Origin: Nocardioides sp.
GTDB taxonomy: Bacteria > Actinomycetota > Actinomycetes > Propionibacteriales > Nocardioidaceae
Direction of reading: 5' to 3'
Assembly (NCBI RefSeq): GCF_030150155.1
Contig: NZ_JASLGR010000026.1
Span: forward strand, 1 to 64,000
Length of the DNA stretch: 64,000 bases
The translations under genes and the position numbers were made by a program. Below the pieces are notes generated by a model. The model saw nothing but the letters and a program-made list of their open reading frames with translations. It did no database searches and was not told the origin of the DNA. This document shows, one piece after another, positions 41,610-49,740 of the stretch (position 1 is its first letter; the number at the start of each line of letters is the position of its first letter).

Positions 41610-42505
41610 GTTCTCCACGTCGAGCCAGTGCGAGGGCGGCCGTCGTGGCTGCCCTCGCACTGGCTGTCGCTGCGTGCGGGAGCGCTGAGAAGACAGCGGT
41701 TTCCGAGCCGCCGATCAGCCCCGTGCCTGTGACGGCCATCTCCCAGATCAGTCCGCCCGTGGCGGCGATCAGTCCCTCCGTGCAAGACAATCAGGTGTTT
41801 GGGCGCGCCCAGTACGCGTTGACGCGTGCATGTGTACGTCGATTCGGTGTCCAGTACACCGATGTGCCAATCGCCTCCACACCGCTGCTGGAAGGTTTTG
41901 ACCGGCGCTTCGGAACCGTGGAGCGCGCCGACGTCGAGCGGTGGGGATTCCAGTCTCCTTCTCGCGCGGGGGCACAGGGTGACGACAAAGCTGCGGGGTG
42001 GAATCCGAGCGCTCGGGAAGCTGAAGTGGTCACTGGTAAGGACCGCGCTGGCGCTCCCTCGAGCCTGAAGGATGCGGCGGGTAGGTCGGTCCCCAAGGGG
42101 GGCTGTGCGCTCGACGCCTGGCGGCAGTTGCAAGGGGACGCGGCATCCGCCAGAGACTTGGTCGAGAAGGTGCAGTCCGATGCCTACAGACGCGCCTTGG
42201 CGGACTCCCGGGCGGTGAAGGTCCAGAGTGAGTGGTCGGCATGCATGAAGGACCGCGGCTATACGTTCGCTCACCGGTGGGACGCGGGAAACTCGGTGGC
42301 CAACCGAGGTCTCGACGTGCAGAAGCTGGTCGCCGTGGCTGATCTTGGCTGTGCGCAACAGGTGAATTATCTCGGTGTGATGTACGCACTCGAATACGCC
42401 TATGAGCAGCGTGAGTTGGACTCGCGAGAGGCCGAAGTCATCCAGGTCGTGGCTGGCAAGCGGGAGATCATGGCACGCGCTGCGGCTGCATTGCGAGGAC
42501 AATGA
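41606..42505 (+). CDS. Lipoprotein of the MacAB-like exporter cluster
   Basis: 299 residues from TTG 41606 (GTG 41594 also possible). The signal VVAALALAVAAC has lipobox AVAAC. The mature protein is alpha-helical and polar with three Cys in the C-terminal half (GGCALDAWRQLQG, WSACMKDRGYTF, ADLGCAQQVNYL), probably disulfide-forming. This architecture is frequent in lipoproteins that sit next to MacA/MacB-like exporters of secreted peptides in actinobacteria. Function not known. Overlaps the crystallin-like gene and the next gene by 4 bp each, so all five genes form one unit. Confidence 0.78.
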   Translation: MSSPRRASARAAVVAALALAVAACGSAEKTAVSEPPISPVPVTAISQISPPVAAISPSVQDNQVFGRAQYALTRACVRRFGVQYTDVPIASTPLLEGFDRRFGTVERADVERWGFQSPSRAGAQGDDKAAGWNPSAREAEVVTGKDRAGAPSSLKDAAGRSVPKGGCALDAWRQLQGDAASARDLVEKVQSDAYRRALADSRAVKVQSEWSACMKDRGYTFAHRWDAGNSVANRGLDVQKLVAVADLGCAQQVNYLGVMYALEYAYEQRELDSREAEVIQVVAGKREIMARAAAALRGQ

Positions 42506-43818
42506 TGCGAGGGCGTACGACACGTCGACGGCCCAGTGTTCGGCTCGTGGCCTTCGCCGTTGCCGCGATCGTTATCTCCTTCGCGACGGGCCTGGTTGCC
42601 CATCGCTTCGTCCGCTCACCGGCGCAGGCTGCTGCCGACGCGGCACCGCCGCCGCTTTCGGTCATCACGGCTCCCGTGCGCCACCAACGTGGCGTGATCT
42701 CGGTCCGGTTCGACGGCTCGCTGCAACACGCTGAGAGCACCGCGATCCGCCCACCCGAGGCCACTGCGGGTTCCGGCCGGCAGGTTGTGACGAAGGTGTC
42801 GGCGCGGGAGGGCGGCCGTGTCACTGCCGGCCAGTCGCTCGCCGAGGTGAACGGGCAGCCGATCCTCATCCTGCCCGGCGTCATCCCGAGTTACCGGAGT
42901 CTGACCCTCCGCGACGCGGGGCCCGACGTACGCCAGTTGCAGGCAGGGCTCACTGCTGTCGGTATCAGCACCCATGGGGATCCGACCGGCGTCTTCGATG
43001 CAGGGACGGCCAGCGCCGTGTCGATCCTTTTCGACCGCGCCGGCTACCAGGTGCCCCGAACCGGCCTCGAGCAGGTGGCCTCGGCCAGACAAGCGGTCGA
43101 GGTCGCTCGTCGGAGTGTGCGAGCCGCCCACTCCGATCAACAGCGTCACGCGGCCGAGGCCGCGATCTCCAGCGCCCAGGCGGCGTTGGCCGCCGCCGAA
43201 GCCGCAGCGAGCATCTACCTCCCGCAGGGTGCGATCGCCTTTGTTCCGCATCTGCCGGCCGACGTGGTCTCGCTCCCGATCTCCCCCGGCGCAGATGCTC
43301 CAAGCGTGGTGGCGACGCTGGAAAGCGGGGCCGTTCGAATCGTCGGTGAGGCTCAGGACGGGGGATCCAAGGACCGCGTTCATGTCGGCGACGCGGCGTG
43401 GGTGACCACGACGACCGGAACCCGGAGACACGGAGCGGTGGCCTCGGTGACAAAGGTTCGGCCGGCCGCCGACGACCCGGGCGGCGTGGCCAAGACGGTC
43501 GTGACCGTCGAGTTGGATCACCCGTTCCGTCGAGGACGGATCGGGGATCAGGTTCGCGTCGAGGTCCAGGTCGCCACCTCGGGCAACTCCGGTCTGTCGG
43601 TCCCGGTGGGTGCCGTCACTCAGACGGCGGACGGGCTCACCTCGGTGTCGGTCGTCGAGGCCGGAGGCTCGGCCAGGACGGTCAAGATCATCGCGGGCTT
43701 CGTCGGCGACGGATACGTGCAGGTCCGCCCCGTCGACGGCGGCCTGCATGAGGGGGACCAGGTCGAGGTCGGGCTCGGCAACACCGGTGGCGACAACGCC
43801 GGCACCGGCGGATCATGA
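42502..43818 (+). CDS. MacA-like periplasmic adaptor with peptidoglycan-binding domain
   Basis: 438 residues. One N-terminal transmembrane helix (LVAFAVAAIVISFATGLVA), a biotinyl-lipoyl-like half-motif, then a PG_binding_1 domain (about 135-190: SLTLRDAGPDVRQLQAGLTAVGISTHGDPTGVFDAGTASAVSILFDRAGY), a short coiled-coil (AAHSDQQRHAAEAAISSAQAALAAAEAA) and a beta-barrel/membrane-proximal C-terminal region. In Gram-positives such adaptors join a MacB-type ABC transporter and reach into the cell wall. ATG 42502 overlaps the lipoprotein stop and its stop overlaps the ATPase ATG. Confidence 0.85.
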   Translation: MMRGRTTRRRPSVRLVAFAVAAIVISFATGLVAHRFVRSPAQAAADAAPPPLSVITAPVRHQRGVISVRFDGSLQHAESTAIRPPEATAGSGRQVVTKVSAREGGRVTAGQSLAEVNGQPILILPGVIPSYRSLTLRDAGPDVRQLQAGLTAVGISTHGDPTGVFDAGTASAVSILFDRAGYQVPRTGLEQVASARQAVEVARRSVRAAHSDQQRHAAEAAISSAQAALAAAEAAASIYLPQGAIAFVPHLPADVVSLPISPGADAPSVVATLESGAVRIVGEAQDGGSKDRVHVGDAAWVTTTTGTRRHGAVASVTKVRPAADDPGGVAKTVVTVELDHPFRRGRIGDQVRVEVQVATSGNSGLSVPVGAVTQTADGLTSVSVVEAGGSARTVKIIAGFVGDGYVQVRPVDGGLHEGDQVEVGLGNTGGDNAGTGGS

Positions 43819-44516
43819 CAGCCGCCTCACCGATCGTGAGTCTGCGCGGTGTCGGACGTGTCTTCGACCGTGACGTCAAGGTCCCTGCGCTCGTGGACGT
43901 CGACCTCGAGATCACGGCCGGCTCGCTCACCACAATCTCGGGGGCGAGCGGGTCAGGCAAGTCGACGCTGCTCAATATCTTGGGCCTGCTCTATCGCCCG
44001 ACCACTGGCTCCTACCTGCTGGACGGCGCCGACACCGGTGCCATGAGCGATCGCGAACGGAGCGCGATGCGGGCCGAAACCCTGGGTTTCGTCTTCCAGG
44101 CCTTCCACCTGATGGCGCGTCGAACGGTGCTGGACAACGTCATGATGGGAACGCTTTACCGCGGGCTTCCACGCCGTCGCCGCCAGGAGCTCGCGCTGGA
44201 CGCGCTGACCTCTGTCGGACTCGACAGTCGCGCAGACCAACCGGCCCGCACGCTGTCGGGCGGTGAGCGACAGCGCGTAGCGATTGCACGTTCACTCGTC
44301 GGTGCCCCGCGGCTACTCTTGTGCGACGAGCCGACCGGAAACCTGGACTCCGCCAACGGCACCGCCATCGTCGAACTCCTCAGAGGCCTCCTCGCCACGC
44401 GAGCAATCGCACTGGTGGTCGTGACCCATGATCCGGCGATCGCAGCCGTGGGGGATCGACAGTTCCGGGTCGCCGATGGACGGGTCGCGACAGTGACGCC
44501 GGGCGGCGCCCCCTGA
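43815..44516 (+). CDS. MacB/LolD-type ABC transporter ATP-binding protein
   Basis: 233 residues. Walker A GASGSGKST, Q-loop FVFQAFHL, signature LSGGERQRVAIARSL, Walker B LLLCDEPTGNLDS, H-loop VVVTHDP. It pairs with the FtsX/MacB-type permease that follows. Homologues export antimicrobial peptides, lipoproteins or act in cell-wall stress resistance. The downstream gene overlaps its stop by 1 bp (44516). Confidence 0.93.
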   Translation: MTAASPIVSLRGVGRVFDRDVKVPALVDVDLEITAGSLTTISGASGSGKSTLLNILGLLYRPTTGSYLLDGADTGAMSDRERSAMRAETLGFVFQAFHLMARRTVLDNVMMGTLYRGLPRRRRQELALDALTSVGLDSRADQPARTLSGGERQRVAIARSLVGAPRLLLCDEPTGNLDSANGTAIVELLRGLLATRAIALVVVTHDPAIAAVGDRQFRVADGRVATVTPGGAP

Positions 44517-45727
44517 TGGCCCAGGTGCGTGCCCTCGACCTTGTCGACGACGTCGTCCTCAGCCTCCAAGAGCAGCGCCTTCGAAGTCTGCTGAGCGCGC
44601 TGAGCACAGCGCTCGGCGTCGGGGTGGTCGTGGTCGTACTCGGCCTGACCGCGACCGTGACGCAGCAGGTTGACCGGAGCTTCGACGCTCTCACCTCGAC
44701 CGAGGTCACCATCTCGCAGCAGCCGAAGGTCGATGCGCGGGTGTGGAGTATGGCCTTTCCTGCCGACGTCGAGGCGAGGATACGTGCGGTCGCGGGCGTT
44801 CGACAGGCCGGCCTGAACTGGGAGGTGCCGGGCGTCAGCACGGTTTCCGCCGGCCCGTCGGGGGCCACCTCGGTCGTATCGACCGGTAGCCAGGTCCTAG
44901 CCCTCTCCCCATCGGCGCTCCGGGAAGCAGGCATCACCCTCGAGAAAGGACGGTTCTACGACGGATTCGCCGAATCGACCTCCGCCCGAGTCGCGCTGAT
45001 CGGCCCTGGCCCGGCCCGCGACCTCGGCATCAGCCGGCTCGACACGCGCCCGGCCGTCTTTGTGAACGGAACGCCGTTCACCGTGGTCGGAATCCTCGCT
45101 GACACCCAGCGGCACCCCGAATTGTTGGGGGCGGTCGTTCTCCCGCTTGCCACAGCAGTGACGGAGTTCGGCCAGCCAGAACCTGAGTCACCGGCCAAGG
45201 TGTGGGTGGAGGTCAAGCCCGGCGCAGCACAAGTCGTCGCCCGTCAGTTGCCGATCGCGGTCGATCCGGCAAACCCGGCCGCCTTCGGCGCGGTCGCTCC
45301 CCCCGACCCGCGCACACTGCGCCAGTCGGTGAACAGCAGCCTGACCACCCTCTTCTATCTGCTGGCGGCGGTGTGCCTTGTCGTCGGGATGGTCGGCATC
45401 GCCAATACAGCCTTCATCTCCGTGCTGGAGAGGGTCGGCGAGATCGGCCTGCGGCGCGCTCTAGGAGCGCGAAGACGCCATGTCGTCGCGCAGTTCTTGG
45501 GCGAATCCGTGCTGATCGGGTCGCTGGGCGGATTGGCCGGGTCCTTGGTCGGCGTCCTGCTGGTGATCGCCATGTCCATCCAGCGAGGGTGGTCGGCCGT
45601 GGTTCCGCCGTGGCTCCTCGTGGTCGGCCCTGCCTTGGGGGCCATCACCGGGCTCATTGCGGGAATCTACCCCGCGCTGAAGGCAGCGAAGCTCGATCCC
45701 GCGGAGGCGCTCAGATCCGGGACTTGA
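44516..45727 (+). CDS. MacB/FtsX-type ABC transporter permease
   Basis: 403 residues. The N-terminal TM (SALSTALGVGVVVVVLGLTATV) is followed by a large MacB periplasmic core domain (about 60-270) and three C-terminal helices (LTTLFYLLAAVCLVVGMVGIANT; ESVLIGSLGGLAGSLVGVLLVIAM; PPWLLVVGPALGAITGLIAGI), ending in PALKAAKLDPAEALRSGT, a common FtsX-family C-terminus. Forms the channel part with the preceding ATPase and adaptor. The 3' end abuts the truncated acyltransferase on the other strand. Confidence 0.93.
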   Translation: MAQVRALDLVDDVVLSLQEQRLRSLLSALSTALGVGVVVVVLGLTATVTQQVDRSFDALTSTEVTISQQPKVDARVWSMAFPADVEARIRAVAGVRQAGLNWEVPGVSTVSAGPSGATSVVSTGSQVLALSPSALREAGITLEKGRFYDGFAESTSARVALIGPGPARDLGISRLDTRPAVFVNGTPFTVVGILADTQRHPELLGAVVLPLATAVTEFGQPEPESPAKVWVEVKPGAAQVVARQLPIAVDPANPAAFGAVAPPDPRTLRQSVNSSLTTLFYLLAAVCLVVGMVGIANTAFISVLERVGEIGLRRALGARRRHVVAQFLGESVLIGSLGGLAGSLVGVLLVIAMSIQRGWSAVVPPWLLVVGPALGAITGLIAGIYPALKAAKLDPAEALRSGT

Positions 45728-46037
45728 GGGACTGCCGTGAACATCGACCTGGGCGTGATGCAGAAGTTTGTGACGGTGGCGGAGTGGTGGGAACCGCCCA
45801 CGACCCCGCTAGGAATGACCAGGACGGTCGGCCCCGGCCGGGGCGCAGGTCGTCGATCGCGGCGAAAGCGGCGTACACGGTGAGGTCGAAGAGGCTGCCG
45901 AAACCGTGGTTGGCAACGAACAGGACCGGGCCGTCCGGCAGGGGGGCGTCGATCTCGACGCTCAGGCGATGGAGCGTGCGGACGATGGCGATCCCTGCGG
46001 TGCGGGCGGCGTGCACGCTGGTCGCGACGGGTGACAT
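45711..46037 (-). pseudogene. 5' fragment of a lysophospholipid acyltransferase-like gene
   Basis: From ATG 46037 the frame reads TVRTLHRLSVEIDAPLPDGPVLFVANHGFGSLFDLTVYAAFAAID, the N-terminal motif I region (NHG...D instead of the strict NHxxxxD) of PlsC-family glycerol acyltransferases. After about residue 70 the resemblance stops and the frame runs on through unrelated low-complexity sequence to 45711, into the end of the permease gene. A complete protein would be about 250-300 residues. The gene was probably cut by the arrival of the exporter cluster. Confidence 0.6.
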
Positions 46038-46105
46038 GGCCTGATCCTGACGCCTCCCCGAGCGGCGTCTGGGCATATTTGGGTCGGCTCGCGCCTTGGA
46101 CAGAT

Positions 46106-47158
46106 GTGAAGGTCAGTGGTGAGCGCAAGGTCCCGGGCGGCAAGCTGGTGCGGGTGGATGGTTCGGTCGAGGATGGCCGACTGGTCGACGTGGTGGTCTC
46201 GGGAGACTTCTTCCTGGAGCCCGACGAGGCGCTGGACGACATCCGTGCGGCGCTGGAGGGGATCAGTGTCGAGACGTCGTTCGACCAGGTCACCGCGCTG
46301 GTGGAGGCGGCCCGTGGCGAGGCGGTCATGTTCGGCTTCGCGCCGCGTGACGTGGCGCTGACGGTGTTCCGGGCGCTGGGGCGCGCGACCACCTGGGACG
46401 ACCACGAGTTCGAGTTGGTCGACGCCGGCCCGTTGGAGCCGCTGATGCAGATGGCGGTCGACGAGGTGCTGGCCCGCCAGGTCGCCGATGGTCGTCGCAA
46501 GCCGTCCCTGCGGATCTGGGACTGGGCCTCGTCCGCGGTGATCATCGGCTCCTACCAGTCGGTCGCCAACGAGGTGGACCTGGAGGCCGCGGCCGCGCAC
46601 GACATCTCCGTGGTGCGTCGGATCTCCGGCGGTGGCGCGATGTTCGTCGAGCCGGGCAACACGATCACGTACTCGCTCTACGTCCCCGACACCCTGGTCG
46701 CCGGGCAGAGCTTCGCGGAGTCCTATGCGTTCCTCGACGCCTGGGTGCTGCGCGGTCTGCGCGGCCTGGGGGTCGATGCCAGCTACGTCTCACTCAACGA
46801 CATCGCCTCACCGCAGGGCAAGATCGGCGGGGCCGCGCAGAAGCGGCTGGCCGCCGGTGCGGTCCTGCACCACGTCACGATGGCCTACGACATCGACGCG
46901 AACAAGATGCTCGAGGTGCTCCGGATCGGCCGGGAGAAGATGTCGGACAAGGGCACCAAGTCCGCCGCCAAGCGGGTCGACCCGATGCGTGCCCAGACCG
47001 GCCTGGAGCGGGCTGCCGTCGTCGACGCGCTGGTGGAGGAGTTCCGTAGCTCCTACGGGCTGCGCACCGTGCCGATCGACGCGGCGACGCTGGCCGAGGC
47101 CGAGGCCCTGGTGACCTCGAAGTTCGCCACCCCGGAGTGGCTGCACCGCATCCCGTGA
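46106..47158 (+). CDS. Lipoate-protein ligase-family protein, domain-swapped
   Basis: 350 residues from GTG 46106; a GTG at 46031 would add a 25-residue Pro-rich extension that overlaps the divergent pseudogene. The N-terminal about 85 residues (ERKVPGGKLVRVDGSVEDGRLVDVVVSGDFFLEPDEALDDIRAAL) resemble the small accessory domain usually found C-terminal in LplA or as separate LplB. The catalytic BPL/LplA domain follows: IWDWASSAVIIGSYQS, RRISGGGAMFVEPGNTITYSL, LNDIASPQGKIGGAAQKRLAAGAVLHH. So the order is small domain then catalytic domain. It would attach salvaged lipoate to 2-oxoacid dehydrogenases or GcvH. Its stop codon lies within the repeat at 47155. Confidence 0.86.
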   Translation: MKVSGERKVPGGKLVRVDGSVEDGRLVDVVVSGDFFLEPDEALDDIRAALEGISVETSFDQVTALVEAARGEAVMFGFAPRDVALTVFRALGRATTWDDHEFELVDAGPLEPLMQMAVDEVLARQVADGRRKPSLRIWDWASSAVIIGSYQSVANEVDLEAAAAHDISVVRRISGGGAMFVEPGNTITYSLYVPDTLVAGQSFAESYAFLDAWVLRGLRGLGVDASYVSLNDIASPQGKIGGAAQKRLAAGAVLHHVTMAYDIDANKMLEVLRIGREKMSDKGTKSAAKRVDPMRAQTGLERAAVVDALVEEFRSSYGLRTVPIDAATLAEAEALVTSKFATPEWLHRIP

Positions 47159-47234
47159 ACTTGGGGAAAGTAACCCTGCAGGCCCGGTGACCTTGGGGAA
47201 AGTAACCCCACGCGCCGTTACTTTCCTCAAGTTC
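47155..47234. repeat. Repeats CTTGGGGAAAGTAAC between convergent genes
   Basis: Two direct copies (GTGA-C-CTTGGGGAAAGTAACC at 47155-47175 and 47187-47207) and one inverted copy (GTTACTTTCCTCAAGTTC, 47217-47234). The first contains the stop codon of the lipoate ligase and the inverted copy contains the stop of the TetR gene. Stem formation between direct and inverted copies could also act as a bidirectional terminator. Confidence 0.75.
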
Positions 47235-47808
47235 GGGCCAGGGAGACTGCCACCTCCGCGATCGCCTGCACCGTCGCGTCGTCGACCGCCCCGGTCAGGG
47301 CGGCGCGGTGCAGCAGAGCTCCCACGGCGACGTCGAAGGCCAGGTCTATGGAGTCCGGATCCAGTGACCAGGCCGCGGTGATCCGGGCCTCGAACGGCTC
47401 CCGGATCGCTGCCCGCAGCGCCGCCCGCAGGTCCGCGTCCCGGCTGGCCTCGGCGACCAGCGCCGCCAGCAGCGGGTGCACGGCGTCGTCGGCGATCCGC
47501 CCGGCCAGCCATGCCACGGCAGTGCGCAGACCGGCGTCGCGGTCCTCGCCCTGGACCGGCGGCTCCCCGAGCACGCCGACCAGCGCGTCCAGCACGAGGG
47601 CGGCCTTGGAGTCCCAGCGTCGGTAGAGCGTCGTCTTGGCCACCCCGGCCGCCGCGGCGATCTGGTCCAGGGTGGTGCCGGCGTACCCCTGGCGACGGAC
47701 GAGGTCGACGCAGGCGCGGTGCGCGTTCGCGGTCACGTCGCGTCGCGGCCGCCCGGCTCGCCCGGTGAGGCCGGAGCTGCCGGGGCCGGCGGCGGGGGTG
47801 TGTGCCAT
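47227..47808 (-). CDS. TetR-family transcriptional regulator
   Basis: 193 residues from ATG 47808, with GAGAGG upstream. The N-terminal HTH region is ANAHRACVDLVRRQGYAGTTLDQIAAAAGVAKTTLYRRWDSKAALV; the C-terminal ligand domain has a predicted TetR_C helical pattern. A larger frame from 48819 is spurious because it covers the divergent gene. It is divergent from a DUF3533 membrane protein gene and the palindrome at 47871 between them is a likely operator. Confidence 0.93.
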   Translation of the reverse strand: MAHTPAAGPGSSGLTGRAGRPRRDVTANAHRACVDLVRRQGYAGTTLDQIAAAAGVAKTTLYRRWDSKAALVLDALVGVLGEPPVQGEDRDAGLRTAVAWLAGRIADDAVHPLLAALVAEASRDADLRAALRAAIREPFEARITAAWSLDPDSIDLAFDVAVGALLHRAALTGAVDDATVQAIAEVAVSLART

Positions 47809-47870
47809 CTCATGCCTCTCGCGTGATCGACGGTTTGGCTGACAGGGTGTCCTCAGACGTACTCTGACAC

Positions 47871-47893
47871 TAACGATACTCGCAGTAGCGTAA
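47871..47893. promoter_or_regulatory. Palindromic operator for the TetR regulator
   Basis: Arms TAACGATACT and AGTAGCGTAA, matching as an inverted repeat in 8 of 10 positions around a 3-bp centre (CGC). It lies 63 bp before the TetR ATG and 12 bp before the membrane protein start. Confidence 0.6.
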
Positions 47894-47904
47894 TTGGAGT
47901 GGTG

Positions 47905-48975
47905 ATGACCCAGAAGCCTCGCTTCCTCGATGAACTCAAAGACGCCATCTCGGTGCGGACCGTCGGGCTGGTGCTGGGCGTGCTGTTCGTCCAGATCGCC
48001 TTCATCTTCTCGTACGTCGGCGCCTTCCACGCCCCGAAGGCGCACCAGATCGACGTCGGCGTCGTCGCCCCCGCCCAGCAGGCCACCGCGCTGCGCGACA
48101 AGCTCAACGCCGCCGACGGCAAGCCGCTGGCGGCACGGGTGATCTCGTCGGAGGCCGATGCGAAGGCCCAGATCCAGCGCGGTGACCTGGTCGCCGCGCT
48201 CGTCGTCGACCCCACCTCGACCCAGGACACCCTGCTCGTCGCCACCGCCCGCGGCGCGGCCCTGGAGACCGCCGTCACCCAGATCGCCACCGCGACCGAG
48301 ACCCAGCAGCAGCGCACCTTTACCACCACCGACGTGGTGCCGCTGCAGAGCGGCGACGCCCGCGGGATGAGTGGTTTCTACCTCGTGATCGGCTGGCTGG
48401 TCGGCGGCTACCTGGTGGCCGCCCTGCTCGGCGTGGCCAAGGGCTCGCGGCCCGCGACCCCGCGCCGCGCCCTGATCCGGCTCGGCGCGATGGTGCCCTA
48501 CGCCCTGGCCTCCGGGCTGACCGGCGCCCTGGTCGTCGACCCGTGGCTCGGCGCGCTGACCGGCCACTTCTGGGCCCTGACCGGCGTCGGCACGCTCCTG
48601 GTCCTGTCCAGCGCGACCATCACGATGGCCCTGGAGGTGCTGGCCGGCACCGTCGGCATCGGCCTGACCGTCCTGCTCTTCGTGGTGCTCGGCAACCCGA
48701 GCGCGGGCGGCGCCTACCAGTACGAGCTGCTGCCCGGTCTGTGGCGCGGCATCGGGGAGTGGCTGCCTAACGGCGCCGGCACCAGCGCCCTGCGCGAGAT
48801 CGTCTACTTCGGCGGGCACGGTGCCGCCGGCGACATCTGGCTGATCGTGGCGTACGCCGTCGTCGGAGCGGTCGTCACCTACGGCGCCTCACTCCTGCTC
48901 GCCCGGCGCAACGAGGCACGGGACCGCGAGATGGATGCGGACCTGGAGCAGCACCCCGGCGCACACCGCGCCTGA
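47905..48975 (+). CDS. DUF3533-family/ABC-2-like membrane protein
   Basis: 356 residues from ATG 47905 with TTGGAG ahead. One N-terminal transmembrane helix (LVLGVLFVQIAFIFSYVGAF), an extracytoplasmic domain of about 120 residues (HQIDVGVVAPAQQATALRDKLN... GDLVAALVVDPTSTQDTLLVATARG), then five C-terminal helices. This is the YhgE/Pip- or DUF3533-type layout, linked to efflux or peptide secretion in some bacteria. Divergent from, and probably regulated by, the TetR gene. No ATPase gene accompanies it. Confidence 0.82.
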   Translation: MTQKPRFLDELKDAISVRTVGLVLGVLFVQIAFIFSYVGAFHAPKAHQIDVGVVAPAQQATALRDKLNAADGKPLAARVISSEADAKAQIQRGDLVAALVVDPTSTQDTLLVATARGAALETAVTQIATATETQQQRTFTTTDVVPLQSGDARGMSGFYLVIGWLVGGYLVAALLGVAKGSRPATPRRALIRLGAMVPYALASGLTGALVVDPWLGALTGHFWALTGVGTLLVLSSATITMALEVLAGTVGIGLTVLLFVVLGNPSAGGAYQYELLPGLWRGIGEWLPNGAGTSALREIVYFGGHGAAGDIWLIVAYAVVGAVVTYGASLLLARRNEARDREMDADLEQHPGAHRA

Positions 48976-49025
48976 GCGGCGTACCGCTGTCGGCCTCGAC
49001 CGCGAGCATCGACTGACCGCACGGA

Positions 49026-49067
49026 GAAACGTCGGCATCTCTCCCGAGAAGGAGATGCCGACGTTTC
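49026..49067. terminator. Bidirectional hairpin terminator
   Basis: Perfect 16-bp stem GAAACGTCGGCATCTC with its complement and a 10-nt loop, between the convergent DUF3533 and sigma-factor units. Confidence 0.85.
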
Positions 49068-49076
49068 CCCTTGCGC

Positions 49077-49739
49077 TCAGCCCACGCCCTGGACCGCCTG
49101 GTCGGTGACGGTGATCCCGGAAGCCATCTCGACCAGCTGCGCGTCGCTCAGCTTGATCGTGTTCCAGACCTGCACGTCGACCGGGTGACCCTGGGCGTCG
49201 GTGTAGGAGAGCACCCGGGTGCCGTCGCTGTCGGCGGTCTGCCAGATCACGCCGTGGTGCTGGCCGACCGTCACCGCGGTGCCGGTGTGGCTGGTGGGGG
49301 CGTCCTTCGAGGCGAGCATGATCGTCACGCGATCGGTGAACTCGTCCGGGTGGGCGCCGGAGTCGCCGGGCCCGGCCAGGACCAGGGAGTCGCTGGTCGA
49401 GCCGATCACCCGGAACCCCTCGGGCACGGTGGTGAGGTGGAAGCCCTCGGGCTGGGCGCCGGTGTAGGCGACCAGGCGGACCCCGGAGGTGGCCGGCGTG
49501 GAGATGGCCGGGCTCGGGTTCGCCTGGGGTACGTCGCGCGGCGTGCTGTTCAGGGCCGCGGTGGCGAAGACGCCACCCACGGTGAGGACGCCGAGCGCCC
49601 CGACCGCACGGCGGTAGTGGGTGCGCCGCACGGCACGGCGGCCCCGGGTGAGGTCGGCCATGACGAGGGACTCGTCGGCCGCCGTGGTCGTGGTGGTGCC
49701 GCCACGGCTGCGCAACTGGGTGAGCAGATCGTCGGACAT
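49077..49739 (-). CDS. Single-TM protein, putative sigma-factor partner
   Basis: 220 residues. The N-terminal cytoplasmic 45 residues (LLTQLRSRGG...RRAVRRTHYRRA) are followed by one transmembrane helix (VGALGVLTVGGVFATAAL) and an extracytoplasmic domain of about 150 residues rich in beta strands. It is 1 bp downstream of the SigE-family gene, the common site for an anti-sigma factor, but no ZAS (H-x3-C-x2-C) motif is present, so it may be a divergent anti-sigma or sensor. Function inferred only from position and topology. Confidence 0.7.
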   Translation of the reverse strand: MSDDLLTQLRSRGGTTTTTAADESLVMADLTRGRRAVRRTHYRRAVGALGVLTVGGVFATAALNSTPRDVPQANPSPAISTPATSGVRLVAYTGAQPEGFHLTTVPEGFRVIGSTSDSLVLAGPGDSGAHPDEFTDRVTIMLASKDAPTSHTGTAVTVGQHHGVIWQTADSDGTRVLSYTDAQGHPVDVQVWNTIKLSDAQLVEMASGITVTDQAVQGVG

Positions 49740-49740
49740 G

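Noticed and set aside
47809..48819. Extension of the TetR frame to 530 residues
   Set aside because: The extra part is the complement of the divergent DUF3533 gene; a proper TetR start with ribosome binding site is at 47808.
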